Assembly (NCBI GenBank): GCA_963838495.1
Contig: CAWIRC010000001.1
Span: forward strand, 1,860,001 to 1,924,000
DNA: 64,000 bases
Direction: 5' to 3'
Source of the DNA: JBEKIK01 sp963838495
GTDB taxonomy: Bacteria > Planctomycetota > Planctomycetia > Pirellulales > Thermoguttaceae
This document shows, one piece after another, positions 43,638 to 53,525 of the stretch. Each line of letters begins with the position of its first letter. Position 1 is the stretch's first letter. Made by a program: the position numbers and the translations under genes. Below the pieces are notes generated by a model that was given only the letters and a program-made list of their open reading frames with translations, ran no database searches and was not told the origin of the DNA.

Positions 43638-43671
43638 GACCTCGCGCCGCTATTTTCATCGGCGCGAGGTC
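43638..43671 (-). terminator. Hairpin after the DUF1571 gene, possible terminator
   Basis: A perfect 12-bp stem (GACCTCGCGCCG, 43638-43649, with CGGCGCGAGGTC, 43660-43671) and a 10-base loop. It lies 27 bases past the DUF1571 stop. No T run follows, so termination is only likely, not certain. Confidence 0.45.
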
Positions 43672-43697
43672 GGATGGTTATGCCATTTAAAAAACGA

Positions 43698-44620
43698 TTA
43701 CCGGAAATGGTAATTCGGGTTTTTGATGTCGAAATCGGCGTCGGTGAACCCGTTATTGAGCTTTAGATTCAAATACGTGTATTCCTCCACCAATTCCGGA
43801 GGACCGCCGGGTTCTTTCGGCCACTCGTACGACTCGTAGCGGATGGGCACGTTCAGCTCGTCGTCCACGAAAATGCGGGCCAGGTGAAAGAGGAAGTTCC
43901 GCCTCGGCACCGGATGCACGACTTGGATGCAAGTGCAAAGGCGGTTGTTGATCTTTGCATTTTTGAAGAACTTCACTTCGCACTCGCCGTATTTGATGTC
44001 CTGCTCGGCCACTTCGACCAATCGCTTGGTAAGATTCAAAATCCCCAATTCGGTGAGCGGATAACGCTGGCCGTTCATGGCGATCGGGCCATCCGGCTTG
44101 ATCAGAACCTTGCCGAACATCTTGTCCTTGATGCCTATCGTGTGCGCCCACATGTTGCCGTTGTTTTGACCCTCTACGTAAATCACTTCCTGGCCTTTAA
44201 TCTTGGCCGGGGCGAGAAAATACATATAAACGCTAAAAGGTTTGTGGCGGATTTTCACGAACATATGATCGAAATCGTTGAGTTTTCCGTCGATGCGTTC
44301 GCGCTTAACAATGGTGGCCGAATAGTCCGTGATCTTTTCCAGGTTGCCCATGCCGTCGTATGCCCAGCGCAGGGTGGGCATAAGCGGATGTTCGTTGGCC
44401 TGGGCAGGGGCCAACTGCGGGGCAGGCGCTGGGAGAGCAACTCCGGCCGGTCGGCGACTTTAATGGGCTGCTGCGAGCCGGCAGGTTGCTGGCCCGATTG
44501 AGCGGCATTGCCGCTGGCGCCCGGATCGGCGCCAACTTGGGCCCAAACCAAAACCGCCGGCAACAGGCAGGCTATCAACATCGGTAATCCCAGGCAACGC
44601 AAGATCTTGCAAAACTTCAT
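43698..44620 (-). CDS. DUF1571 family exported protein, one frameshift
   Basis: Planctomycete-enriched family of unknown function. ATG at 44620 follows AAGGAGGG; a signal peptide (MKFCKILRCLGLPMLIACLL...VWAQ) comes first, then a Gln/Pro-rich linker. One base is missing around 44429-44434; restoring it gives LLSPAPAPQLAPAQANEHPL and the DUF1571 domain with WAYDGMGNLEKITDYSATIV, KRERIDGKL, PFSVYMYFLAP, NGQRYPLTELGI and IVDDELNVPIRYESYEWP-like blocks. The corrected length is 307 residues. A lipoprotein-carrier (LolA-like) fold has been suggested for such proteins; no proof here. Confidence 0.85.
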
Positions 44621-45029
44621 GAAAAAAGCCCTCCTTGCGGGGCACCGCGGCGGTTTTGTGCATTCTACTCGCCAGGCAAGCAACTTGGCGAGGTCCAATT
44701 TTCTTCCTTGAATCTCTCTTCTTCATGAATCGCTGATATGCACAACCAAGAGCAATTTTTATGCCACATCAACTTGCGGTTAATTCAATTGAAGAAGATA
44801 ACGGTCGCAACCTCCTGTTATTACGTCTTATACGAGCGAAAAGACTATATTATCCCTTTCGTTCGCCACCGTCCCTATTTTGACCTTATCGCAATACTTT
44901 TTGGTTAGAATTACAATGTTTCCTTTTATAGGGTCTAATTACCCAATCGTTTATTTGGGCTCTTTTATAAGATTCAACATCAATCAATACATTTTACCCA
45001 TTTTCAATTAGTATAGGGAGGTCAGTTTC
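44621..45029. other. AT-rich divergent intergenic region
   Basis: 409 bases between the DUF1571 gene (minus) and the metallo-beta-lactamase-fold gene (plus). No gene or repeat is seen. It is much richer in A and T than the neighbours, as expected for a divergent promoter region; I cannot place promoters reliably. Confidence 0.4.
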
Positions 45030-45686
45030 TTGGCGCTTAAAAAGATTGAAATCACGCCCATTTTATCGATCCCATTCGAAGAAAATGCCTTTGTGGCACA
45101 TTTGCCCGACAGCACTGATTGCTTGATTGTTGATCCCGGTTTTGAACCGGAAAAAATCATCGACCACCTAGAAAGAAGGGGATTGAACCCGGCCGCTATT
45201 CTCATTACCCATGCCCACTGTGACCACATTGCCGGAAACGAGGCTATAAAAAAACGCTGGCCCAAGTGTCAACTGGTCATCGGCGCGGCCGAGGCGGCAA
45301 TGCTCGCCGATCCCCGCTCGAATTTGTCGGCCATGTTTGGATTTAGACTTGCCAGCCCGCCGGCCGATGTCACGCTTGAAGACGGCGAATTTTACACAGC
45401 AACTGGAATTCGCATGCAAGTCCGCGCAATTCCCGGCCACTCGCCGGGCCACGTGGTTTATATAATCGAGGATTGTAATCCCGGCATGGTACTGGTGGGC
45501 GACGTGATCTTCGCCGGCAGCATCGGGCGGTTCGACTTTCCCGGCGGCGATTTCAACCAATTGGCCGAGGGCATCCGCAAGATTCTATATATGCTGCCCG
45601 ACGCCACGATTCTCCTGCCCGGCCACGGCCCGACCACAACCGTAGGCCGGGAAAAACGCAGCAATCCCTTTGTGCGCGCTATTTAA
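45030..45686 (+). CDS. Metallo-beta-lactamase-fold hydrolase (glyoxalase II-like)
   Basis: 218 residues. Metal-binding motif THAHCDHIAG, then GHSPGHVVYII, the Asp of VLVGDVIFAGSIGR and the C-terminal His of LLPGHGPTTTVG: the complete dinuclear zinc site of the hydroxyacylglutathione hydrolase group. Start is TTG at 45030, favoured by AGGGAGGT eight bases before. A thioester or similar hydrolase; substrate unknown. A CCCCCGG repeat and the second MITE-like copy follow. Confidence 0.88.
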   Translation: MALKKIEITPILSIPFEENAFVAHLPDSTDCLIVDPGFEPEKIIDHLERRGLNPAAILITHAHCDHIAGNEAIKKRWPKCQLVIGAAEAAMLADPRSNLSAMFGFRLASPPADVTLEDGEFYTATGIRMQVRAIPGHSPGHVVYIIEDCNPGMVLVGDVIFAGSIGRFDFPGGDFNQLAEGIRKILYMLPDATILLPGHGPTTTVGREKRSNPFVRAI

Positions 45687-45713
45687 AATTCCCAATTGTC
45701 ACCCCAACGCAAA

Positions 45714-45737
45714 CCCCCGGTGTTTTCACCGGGTGCC
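45714..45737. repeat. CCCCCGG-TTCA-CCGGG hairpin repeat
   Basis: ACCCCCGGTGTTTTCACCGG followed by GTGCC, a shorter member of the family found at 19787, 47498 and 60071. Confidence 0.65.
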
Positions 45738-45749
45738 AAATAAGTCTTA

Positions 45750-45880
45750 GAGCTTCTAACAGAATGAAATGAAACGGGATTTTGTGTGCCACTGCTTGGT
45801 CACAAGCAGTGTTTTTTCGCTGTTTTTGACGGCACTGCTTGCAAGCAAGCAGTGGCACACGTCATTTTATTAGACACTCT
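45750..45880 (-). mobile_element. MITE-like inverted-repeat element, copy B
   Basis: Reverse complement of the element at 21710-21843, with about eight differences over 131 bases. Ends AGCTTCTAACAGAATGA and TCATTTTATTAGACACT. It lies four bases from the stop codon of the Gfo/Idh gene, just as copy A touches the 3' ends of its two neighbours. Confidence 0.88.
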
Positions 45881-45883
45881 TAC

Positions 45884-47342
45884 TTATATTTTGCCGGCCG
45901 CAGGCACCACAAAGGGTTTGCGGTAATTGCGGGTGAGCAATTTGTTGGCCGCATCGTTGCCTGGGAAGATCCCTTTAACAGGATCGAACGTCAGTTGCGG
46001 ACCGACGCGGATTTTTATGTCGTCGATTTTAATTTCGTTTTCGGCCAGGTGGGCCGTCACCCGATCAAAGGTTTCCAAGGCGTTTTCGCTGCTTTTCACC
46101 TCGGCCAGGTATTTCTTCAAATCTTTGCAGGTCATTTCCTGGCCCAGTTGATAGGATATATTGGCCATATTGCAGAGCGCGCTGGATAGGTGACCTTGCA
46201 GGATATCGGCATTGAGGTCTTCCCATTTCTCGCTGCGCACGGCCTTGAGGAAGTTGCCGTGATGATCGCCGCCGCCGGAGAACCTTTTCACGACATTCCC
46301 GTCTGGATCGAACGCGACCCCGGCCGTATATGAATTGATCACTACGTAGCCCTCTGAGCCGTAGAAAATCACGCCGATTCCAGTGCCCTTTAGATTTTCG
46401 CTTTTCAGGCCGCGGACCTCGAATACGATTGTTTTGCCGTCGTCGGGGTATTCGTGCATTATAACCTGCGTGTTGGGCGTTTCGCCGGCGTCTTTGTAGC
46501 CTAGCCGTCCGCCGTAGCTGAAGACATGTTTGCTTAAAGTGTTTTCGCCCAGTCCCCAGCGGGCGATATCCATCTCATGCACGCCCTGATTGCACAAATC
46601 GCCGCCGCCATAGGGCCATTGCCAATGCCAATCATAGTGGAACCTTATTCTTGTTATGGGCAAAATCGGGGCCGGGCCGGACCAGAGATCATAATCCACG
46701 CCGGCAGGGGCCTGGTACTCGCCGGGATCTCCGATCGAATCGCGAGGTTTGTAGCAAAGCCCCCTGGCGATTTTCACTTCGCCGATCTTCCCGGAAAGGA
46801 CATATTTAATCGCGTCAACGGTTCCGCTGAACGAGCGGCATTGGTGCCCCACCTGGCAGATTTTATTGTATTTGCGCGGCCTCGACGATACTGCGGCCTT
46901 CGTTAACGCAGTAGCCGGCGGGCTTTTCCACAAAAACGTGCTTTCCGGCCTGCATGGCCCAAATCGCCGCCAAGGCATGCCAGTGGTTAGGAGTCGCCGT
47001 AGTCACGATATCGACCGACTTGTCGTCCAGTGCCTTGCGCAGGTCTTGCACGAACTTGGGCTTTCGGCCTTGAACCTCGGCGGTTTCTTCTGCCCGTTTT
47101 TGACCTACCGCTTCGTCGGCATCGATGATATAGGTGACTTCGGTATCCTTTCGCTTGCTATAGGCGTTCAAATGTTCTCTACCCCGTTGATTGACGCCGA
47201 CCACCGCCACGCCGAGCCTTTCATTGGGGCTTGTGCTTTGTTTTTCTTCCGCGCCTAAGACTACGCCGCCGGGCAAAACCGCCAGCGCCGCCGCGGCCAA
47301 TAACGAATCCTCTAAAAACTGCCGCCGTGTGAACCGGGACAT
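45884..47342 (-). CDS. Tat-exported Gfo/Idh/MocA oxidoreductase, one frameshift
   Basis: Twin-arginine signal (SRFTRRQFLEDSLLAAAAL), then a Rossmann domain (RLGVAVVGVNQRGREHLNA, TYIIDADEAVGQKRA) and the catalytic-Lys motif HVFVEKPAGYCVNEG. One extra base around 46874-46880 breaks the frame; without it SIVEARKYNKICQVGHQCRS continues into the C-terminal domain (YDLWSGPAPILPITRIRFHY, WPYGGGDLCNQGVHEMDIAR). The corrected length is 485. A typical planctomycete sugar-type oxidoreductase; substrate unknown. Confidence 0.87.
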
Positions 47343-47497
47343 GTATTATCATCCATCCAGGTGGTGTGCAATAAAGGGGGGATGCTATCCAACTCATTAC
47401 AGTTTAACAGATTGCAAATGCAATTTGCAAGCAAATATGGCAGACGACCGCCGGTGAATTTAATTAAAAAACCTTCAGTTAATTTAATTATTTAGAA

Positions 47498-47519
47498 CCC
47501 CCTGAACACACCGGGGGCT
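47498..47519. repeat. CCCC-TGAACACA-CCGGGGG repeat, degenerate copy
   Basis: CCCCCTGAACACACCGGGGG, matching the core of the 19787/60071 family with one arm changed. The 241-base gap between the Gfo/Idh and YdjC genes is otherwise AT-rich and empty. Confidence 0.55.
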
Positions 47520-47583
47520 GGGTAGAAATCCCCAAGAAAAACCACAAGCGATTTATTTTAGAATCCTTAGTCCTCAGCCCATT

Positions 47584-48561
47584 TCAGGCGGCGGCCAACC
47601 GGGCCAGGCGCCCCAGGCGGAAGTGATGTGTTTCCAGGTATTCGGCCAGTTCGCCCGAGATGAGCAAACGCAGCTCGTTGGGTCGATCTAAGACCAGCGG
47701 ATCGGCCCAGCCGTCGTTCTCATCGCCGCTTTTATCCCAGCCGGTTTCCGCGGCCGGATGCAAACCGATTTCCACCGGATCGGATGGCTCGTCGCCGCCG
47801 AGAAACAAACGGATCAAAGGCATGTCGATTTTGCCCGCATGGGCCGTGCCGTGAAATCGGGGGGGATAACGCACTTCGAGTTGTTCCATGCGGCGATGAA
47901 ATCTCTTGGCGAAAATCTGCTTTATCCGCGCCAAAATCCAGGATCGCAGCGAATGGCTGCGCACCAGTGCGGAGCGAAAAAGCGAGCGCTCCTCGGCCAC
48001 CCGCACTACATGAATATCGTACCTTGACAATAATTGCGGAACAAAATCCGCCACCACCGGCAGCATCTCGATATATTGATGACCGTTAAGGTGCGTGGGT
48101 TGCACTCCGTGATCAAGGAGAAACTCCACTTGCCGGGCCAACTCGCTTTGAATTTGCCCGCACAAACGCACTCCGTGCCGCTGCAAGCGGGAAAACAGGG
48201 CAAAAACACCGGGAAACCGCCCCTGGTGATCGAGCAATTCGACGGGATAGTTCTTGCCGGTAAGCGGACGGCCCTGCGTCAAATTCAGATGCACGCCCAG
48301 ATCGAATCGGTTAAACGGGTCCTCCAGCCTGGATCGCCAGGCATGAAGGGGTAATCGGGCCGCCGCTTGATCTTCAAGAAGTTCTATCCAAAGCCTCAAG
48401 GCCCGCTCGGCGTCAGGGGCATTCGACAACAGCGAGGCGCTGGTCAAAAGCCCCTCTCTGAAACCCTGTATGATCCCGTCCGTGACGCCGCGATTCATGC
48501 CCAAGTCGTCGGCGTGCAAGATTACCCGCCGGTAATCGGGATTTTCCCGCTCGTTTTTCAT
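47584..48561 (-). CDS. YdjC/ChbG-family carbohydrate deacetylase
   Basis: 325 residues. RRVILHADDLGMNRGVTDGI carries the metal-binding Asp pair; DLGVHLNLTQGRPL and HLNGHQYIEM provide the histidines. Family members deacetylate chitooligosaccharides or related sugars. The start at 48561 overlaps the stop of the glycosyltransferase gene (TGATG), which fixes the start and shows coupling; longer reading is possible but would run into the upstream gene. With the glycosyltransferase it may build a lipid-linked or surface glycan (inference). Confidence 0.9.
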   Translation of the reverse strand: MKNERENPDYRRVILHADDLGMNRGVTDGIIQGFREGLLTSASLLSNAPDAERALRLWIELLEDQAAARLPLHAWRSRLEDPFNRFDLGVHLNLTQGRPLTGKNYPVELLDHQGRFPGVFALFSRLQRHGVRLCGQIQSELARQVEFLLDHGVQPTHLNGHQYIEMLPVVADFVPQLLSRYDIHVVRVAEERSLFRSALVRSHSLRSWILARIKQIFAKRFHRRMEQLEVRYPPRFHGTAHAGKIDMPLIRLFLGGDEPSDPVEIGLHPAAETGWDKSGDENDGWADPLVLDRPNELRLLISGELAEYLETHHFRLGRLARLAAA

Positions 48562-49433
48562 CAGGCCGCCTTTTTCGGTTGTTCGGCCAATTTTTCCTGG
48601 AGATAAACCACTCGTGGAGCCGGCCTCGGATGCGCGAAATTCGCCCGCCACCATATTCGCAGCACCTCGGCCAGCATGGGCAAGGCGTTGCGCCGCAGCG
48701 ACAAGGTCGAGGCATAGTCGTTTATCAATGTCACCGGAATGCGCTGGAAAGCCAGACCCAGCCGATGGGTCAAAAACACCACCTCGGCGTCAAAGGCAAA
48801 TCCGTCGATGTTCACCCGGGAAAAAATATCCAGCGCCGCCTGCCTTGTAAACAATTTCAGCCCGCATTGCGTATCGGTGATTTGCCTGGAAATCAGCGTT
48901 TTGACAATCGCCCGAAACACACGGGTCGCCATTTCCCGCGACCAGTGGCGCGGCGCCAGGTGACGCGATCCGGCCAGGTCGCGGGCCCCAAAAACCACCT
49001 GGCAATTTCCCCCGCTGAGAATATCGTAACCCTGGCGCAAAGCGGCCAAATCAAAGGGCAGATCGGCGTCGGTAAAGGCGAGCACCCGTCCGGTGGCGCT
49101 GAGCATCGCGGTTTTTACCGCCCGGCCTTTGCCGCAGTGGTTCCTGAGCCTAAGTGTGGAAAATCGCGGTCCCAGTCCGCCGGTCAAGGCGGCGGTGCGA
49201 TCCGTGCTGCCGTCGTCCGCAACCAGCACTCGATAATCGACGGCCCAATCATCGAGGAAGGCCGACAGTTGATCGAGCGTCCAAGGCAAACGTTTTTCTT
49301 CATTGAAAGCGGGAATAATGACCGTCAGATCATGATCGGCCGGACAAACTTGAATATCGTGCGGCGCCCATTTCCCAGTCAAATCCGCGGTTCGATCCAT
49401 CGTCGCGCAGACAGGCCTCATGCCCTTGCCCAT
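48561..49433 (-). CDS. Family 2 glycosyltransferase (dolichyl-phosphate glucosyltransferase-like)
   Basis: 290 residues with a GT-A fold: LTVIIPAFNEEKRLPWTLDQ, VLVADDGSTDRTAAL (nucleotide-sugar binding), VLAFTDADLPFDLAAL with the DxD-like motif, and TDTQCGLKLFTRQAAL plus FDAEVVFLTHRLGL, typical of polyprenyl-phosphate glucosyl/mannosyltransferases. No membrane helices are evident at the C-terminus. The start is uncertain; the first 34 residues are poorly conserved and Met12 may be the true start. Coupled to the YdjC gene. Confidence 0.88.
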   Translation of the reverse strand: MGKGMRPVCATMDRTADLTGKWAPHDIQVCPADHDLTVIIPAFNEEKRLPWTLDQLSAFLDDWAVDYRVLVADDGSTDRTAALTGGLGPRFSTLRLRNHCGKGRAVKTAMLSATGRVLAFTDADLPFDLAALRQGYDILSGGNCQVVFGARDLAGSRHLAPRHWSREMATRVFRAIVKTLISRQITDTQCGLKLFTRQAALDIFSRVNIDGFAFDAEVVFLTHRLGLAFQRIPVTLINDYASTLSLRRNALPMLAEVLRIWWRANFAHPRPAPRVVYLQEKLAEQPKKAA

Positions 49434-49917
49434 TTTTAATATCTTCCCATAGTGTTAAGAAAAAATATTACACACCATCAATCCATCGATGGTCGCCCCA
49501 GTCTAACTAAATCCACTGACGAGAGTAATCGAGCGTATAAAACGCGAAACATAATCAATTCTCAGTTTCGAGTAAACATCAGTGGGAAAAACATTATTAT
49601 GGCAAGAGAGGCGATATGCGAGATAAAAACCGACGGGCTAAAAAGGGCAAGCTGAAGAGATAATCGCCGTGTGCGCCGTTTAAAAAGAGTTACTGGCAGG
49701 CCAAAACATTCTTACTTTCCCCCAAGTCAAAATCAACCGCCATTATCGCGAAAACTGGCATTTTTTTCGCGCTCGATGAAAACGGAATCTTTTGCATAAC
49801 CCTATGCCAGTTAAGGATTTTTGTGCGGAAAACCCTCTCTGAATATAGACAGTGCCGATTTGCACCACGATAATGAACCTCATGTCCGGATACACAATAC
49901 AAAAACGAAAGTTCTTC
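49434..49917. other. Intergenic region before the ThuA-like gene
   Basis: 484 bases, AT-rich, without a recognisable gene or family repeat. Short open frames here look random. Confidence 0.4.
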
Positions 49918-50625
49918 ATGCACCCTGCTCATCCGACCATCGGAGTCTCAATCGCTCTGGCCGCCCGCCATTTTGAATATATCGTGCCCAAGCCGCGAAA
50001 AGTGTATGCAGTCGTGGGGCCTAAAGATCGGGCCTTGGCCGCGGCGGTGCAAAATTATCTTTTCGACTTCCTCAGCGATGAATTTCCCCTCGAGTGGAAT
50101 TGGATGGCAATTAAAGCAAAGCAAAAGCCTCTGGCGGACATCACTCCGCACGACGTCGACTGCCTGGTTCTATTCGGCCGTCCCGAGGCGATGAACGCAA
50201 ATGTCCTGGAACGGATTCACGATTATTGGCAGTGCGGCGGATCGTTGGCTGCGGTTCGCATCGCCGATTTTCCCCTTTACGGCAATGCCCGCTTCGCCGG
50301 CGATCTTTTTGGCGGCGAATATTACAACGAGCATCTGCTCGAGCCGGCCAACATCAGCTTGCTGTCTCAAGCCGGCCATCATCCGCTGCTCCGCGGAGTT
50401 CAGCCTTTCATTTCCCGCGGCGGGCTGCACCGCTATGAATTGTCCCTGACCGAAGCCACGCCGATATTGTTCGGTTCGTCTTCCGGCGAGACCTTGCCCG
50501 TGGCATGGGTGCGCTCCAGGCTGGGGCGGCGGGTATTTGCCACCACCTTGGGCTCTCCGCCCGACTTCCGTAACCAATGCTTCCTTCGACTGTTGGCCAA
50601 CGCCATTATTTGGACGGCGCGATAG
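49918..50625 (+). CDS. ThuA/GATase1-like protein
   Basis: 235 residues. Alternating strands and helices with VYAVVGPKDRALAAAVQNYL, a central DVDCLVLFGRPEA, WQCGGSLAAVRIADFPL and ADLFGGEYYNEHL, followed by HHPLLRGVQPF and WVRSRLGRRVFATTLGSPPD, which resemble the trehalose-utilisation (ThuA) group of the class I amidotransferase-like fold. That group is frequent beside Gfo/Idh genes in planctomycetes. No catalytic triad is evident. The start at 49918 is a choice; in-frame ATGs upstream (49852, 49873) are possible. Confidence 0.65.
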   Translation: MHPAHPTIGVSIALAARHFEYIVPKPRKVYAVVGPKDRALAAAVQNYLFDFLSDEFPLEWNWMAIKAKQKPLADITPHDVDCLVLFGRPEAMNANVLERIHDYWQCGGSLAAVRIADFPLYGNARFAGDLFGGEYYNEHLLEPANISLLSQAGHHPLLRGVQPFISRGGLHRYELSLTEATPILFGSSSGETLPVAWVRSRLGRRVFATTLGSPPDFRNQCFLRLLANAIIWTAR

Positions 50626-51094
50626 GAAACGGCTCTTTTTTTAGCATTCTCTTAATGCCGCAGGCATTCCTTCCGTTGCCACAACGGCTTAAATGTCGCC
50701 ACAACAATTCGAGGTTATATCAAAAGCCTTTAAAGGAAAAATTGGGGAGTGAGCCGTTCGGCAAAAACTGAAAATCCCCTATTCCCGGCAACCTCCACGT
50801 CCCATGTTTTTTATATTTCCCCCGAATTGGGGAAAAATAACCTAATCTTGAATGATCTTGAGTTGATCTTGGACGGATCGCAACGATTGGTTTCCAAACC
50901 CTTGCACGGATAACAGAACTCGGTTGCTTGCAACATGGGTAAAATCTTGAACTCTCCGGGTAGGAGAGCATAAATCGCATGAATCGGCGCAGATCGAGAT
51001 TTTCACATACGTCGCCAAGGCCGCTGCCAGGCAGTATTTTTTCTCGGCATCGGACCTGCCTTACCCGCAAATGGTTTTTCAAAGATAAGTTTTG
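50626..51094. other. Intergenic region before the histidine kinase
   Basis: 469 bases with no convincing gene. A CGGAGAGTTCAAGATTTTACC-like segment and short dyads are present, but no terminator or promoter is clear. The minus-strand frame across it has no recognisable features. Confidence 0.4.
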
Positions 51095-52363
51095 ATGGAT
51101 GCCGCCAATAAAATCCGAATATTGTACGTCGAGGACGACCAGGCCTTGGCACGCCTGGTTCAGAAGCGATTGGAACACTTGGGCTATGCCGTCGAGTTGG
51201 CCTTTGATTCCAGGCAGGGGCAAAGACAATTCCAATCTTCCGACTACGACGTATTGATCGTCGATCAGACTTTGCCCGAGGGAAACGGACTGAATTTAAT
51301 CCGCTCTATCGCCGCGTCAGGCCCCCTGCCGGTGACGATCATGGTCACGGGCACGGGCAACGAGCAGATCGCGGTCGAAGCAATGAAACTGGGCCTCAGC
51401 GACTACATAGTCAAGGATCTTGAAGGCGGCTTCCTCAATTTGCTCCCCATGTTAATCGATAACGCCCTCAGCCTGCGCCGGCTCCGCGACGAGCGCATTA
51501 GCATGGAACGGGAATTGGCCCAGGCACACCGGCTGGAGGCCGTCGGTCAATTGGCGGCGGGCATCGCCCACGAAATCAACACGCCCATGCAATTCGTCGG
51601 CGACAACAACCGCTTCCTCAAAGACGCTTTCAGCGACATCAACGCCCTGTTCGAAAAGTTCAACCGCCTCCTGCAAGCCCTGAAAACCGGATCCCTCACT
51701 GCGGAAACATTGGCCGAAGCCGAAACGGCACTTAACCATCCCGACGTGCAATACTTAAGCAGCGAAATCCCCAAGGCCATCGACCAGTCGCTGGAAGGCG
51801 TGGGCCACGTGGCGACCATCATCCGGGCAATGAAGGAGTTTTCTCATCCCGGCAGCGATCGAAAACAGAACGTCGATCTCGCGCACGCCATCGAAAACGC
51901 GCTCATCATTTCCCGCAATGAATGGAAAAACGCGGCCAAGGTGTTTACCGACTTCGACCCGCATTTGCCCATGGTGCCCTGCTTGCCGGGCGATCTGAAC
52001 CAGGTGATTCTAAACCTGATAGTCAATGCCGCCCAGGCAATCGCCGAGAAAGCCGGGCAGAAAGGAACCATCACCATCCGCACCCGGCAAAACGGCGACT
52101 GGGCCGAAATCCACGTCAAAGACACCGGCGCAGGCATTCCCGAAGAAATTAGCCACCGCGTCTTCGACCCCTTCTTCACCACCAAGGAACCGGGCAAGGG
52201 CAGCGGCCAGGGGCTGTCCATCGCCCATAACATCATTACAAATAAACACGGCGGGACAATTCAATTTCATAGCCGCGTCGGCCACGGCACTACCTTCGTC
52301 ATCCGCTTGCCCCTTAAAAAAACATGGGAAGAAAACGAACAAAAGCCGGTAATTCTGATTTAA
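51095..52363 (+). CDS. Hybrid sensor: response-regulator receiver fused to a histidine kinase
   Basis: 422 residues, soluble. Receiver domain (about 5-125): acidic pair YVEDDQA, phospho-acceptor Asp in VLIVDQTLPEGNGL, and the Lys of YIVKDLEGG. A kinase follows: H-box LAAGIAHEINTPMQFV, a long helical region, N-box NQVILNLIVNAAQAI, G1 DTGAGIPEEI and G2 GSGQGLSIAHNII. No sensor or membrane segments, so the input comes through the receiver. The ATG at 51095 is used; TTG three bases earlier is possible. The partner is probably the regulator at 52517. Confidence 0.9.
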   Translation: MDAANKIRILYVEDDQALARLVQKRLEHLGYAVELAFDSRQGQRQFQSSDYDVLIVDQTLPEGNGLNLIRSIAASGPLPVTIMVTGTGNEQIAVEAMKLGLSDYIVKDLEGGFLNLLPMLIDNALSLRRLRDERISMERELAQAHRLEAVGQLAAGIAHEINTPMQFVGDNNRFLKDAFSDINALFEKFNRLLQALKTGSLTAETLAEAETALNHPDVQYLSSEIPKAIDQSLEGVGHVATIIRAMKEFSHPGSDRKQNVDLAHAIENALIISRNEWKNAAKVFTDFDPHLPMVPCLPGDLNQVILNLIVNAAQAIAEKAGQKGTITIRTRQNGDWAEIHVKDTGAGIPEEISHRVFDPFFTTKEPGKGSGQGLSIAHNIITNKHGGTIQFHSRVGHGTTFVIRLPLKKTWEENEQKPVILI

Positions 52364-52516
52364 AGCATGTCTTTGAATTCTCCCCCATCCCGCTGGGAGA
52401 GGGGACATCGAATTTCCTTTTTGCATAGCCCCCCCTTAAAAACATGCTATTTTTTTATAAGGAAGCCGGTTTGGCGAATCTCACAATTACGCGGATTGAG
52501 CAAGGAGAACCCTGTA

Positions 52517-53230
52517 ATGAAACCGATTGTCCTGCTGATCGATGACGATGAAAACGTCCTCAATGGCCTGGCACGCGCCCTGCGTAAAGAGCCCTACCAA
52601 TTGCTCACGACCCGCTCGGGCGACGAGGCGTTGCTGATCCTCAAAGACCACGACGTCGATGTGATCGTGGTGGACGAGATCATGCCCGGCATCTCGGGCG
52701 GCGATGTGTTGGCCTGGGCCGCCGAAAATGCCCCAGATACGATCCGCATCATGTTGACCGGCAACGCCACCACCGCGATTGCCATCCGCGCCATAAACGA
52801 AGGTCAAGTATACAACTTCTTCACCAAGCCCTGCGACAACCTGCAACTGGCCGTTGCAATTCGCAAGGCCATCGAGCACCGCGCGCTTTTGACCGAAAAT
52901 CGCCGCCTCCTGGATTTAAACCGGCGACAGTTCTACGAACTGCAGCAGTTCTCCAAAAAACTCGGCCTGTTGGCCAGAGTAGTCGCCAAGGACCTGCGAG
53001 TCCCGCTGGAAAAAATCACCCATTCCTGTTTCGCCTTGACCGATCAATATGCCGAGTTCTTTGAACCCAAGGCCAAATTGATGCTGGATAACGCCGTGGA
53101 AGCGGTAAGCGAAGTGCAACACATCGTCAACGACCTGTTGAACTGCGCCCGCTCCAACGTTCTTACCGATCTTTCCTCACCGCAGACGTCCGTTTCTCCT
53201 GCCGAGGAACCGGTAACGCTGGAAAGATAA
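52517..53230 (+). CDS. Response regulator with kinase-like dimerisation tail
   Basis: 237 residues. Receiver domain (1-120): VLLIDDDENVLNGLARAL, phospho-acceptor in VIVVDEIMPGISGGDVL, MLTGNAT and NFFTKPCDN with the conserved Lys. The rest (about 120-237) is helical with VVAKDLRVPLEKITHSCFAL, a degenerate HisKA-like segment lacking the H-box His, and no ATPase domain. ATG at 52517 has GGAG nine bases before. A CCCTCTCCC-type repeat lies in the 153-base gap to the kinase gene. The output is unknown. Confidence 0.85.
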   Translation: MKPIVLLIDDDENVLNGLARALRKEPYQLLTTRSGDEALLILKDHDVDVIVVDEIMPGISGGDVLAWAAENAPDTIRIMLTGNATTAIAIRAINEGQVYNFFTKPCDNLQLAVAIRKAIEHRALLTENRRLLDLNRRQFYELQQFSKKLGLLARVVAKDLRVPLEKITHSCFALTDQYAEFFEPKAKLMLDNAVEAVSEVQHIVNDLLNCARSNVLTDLSSPQTSVSPAEEPVTLER

Positions 53231-53451
53231 AGTTATCGGGCAAGCGGCCTGCGCAATACGGCCAAGGGATATCTGAAACCACTTGCGGTTTCGCACTGGA
53301 TATTTCCCATCCAGTCTTAAATTTTCAACCGCGGGAATGTCATTTATTCGTGCAACCTCTTTTAAAATAAGAGTTTAACCCTGTTTTGCCGGTTTCTACC
53401 CCCGGTTGACACAACGTGTTTTACAGTAAATGATACAATGTTTTCAACATA

Positions 53452-53525
53452 GGGGTTGTAGCTCAGCCTGGTAGAGCAACGGACTTTTAATCCGTAGGCC
53501 ATGGGTTCGAATCCCATCAACCTCA
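53452..53525 (+). tRNA. tRNA-Lys (anticodon UUU)
   Basis: 74 bases that fold as a full cloverleaf: acceptor GGGGTTG/CAACCTC (one G-U pair), D arm GCTCAGCCTGGTAGAGC, anticodon stem ACGGA/TCCGT around CTTTTAA with TTT at 53486-53488, T arm ATGGGTTCGAATCCCAT. The 3' CCA is not encoded. The discriminator base is A. Confidence 0.96.

Noticed and set aside
53405..53438. Promoter for tRNA-Lys (TTGACA ... TACAAT)
   Set aside because: Both hexamers are good but they are 22 bases apart, too far for a normal sigma-70 promoter.
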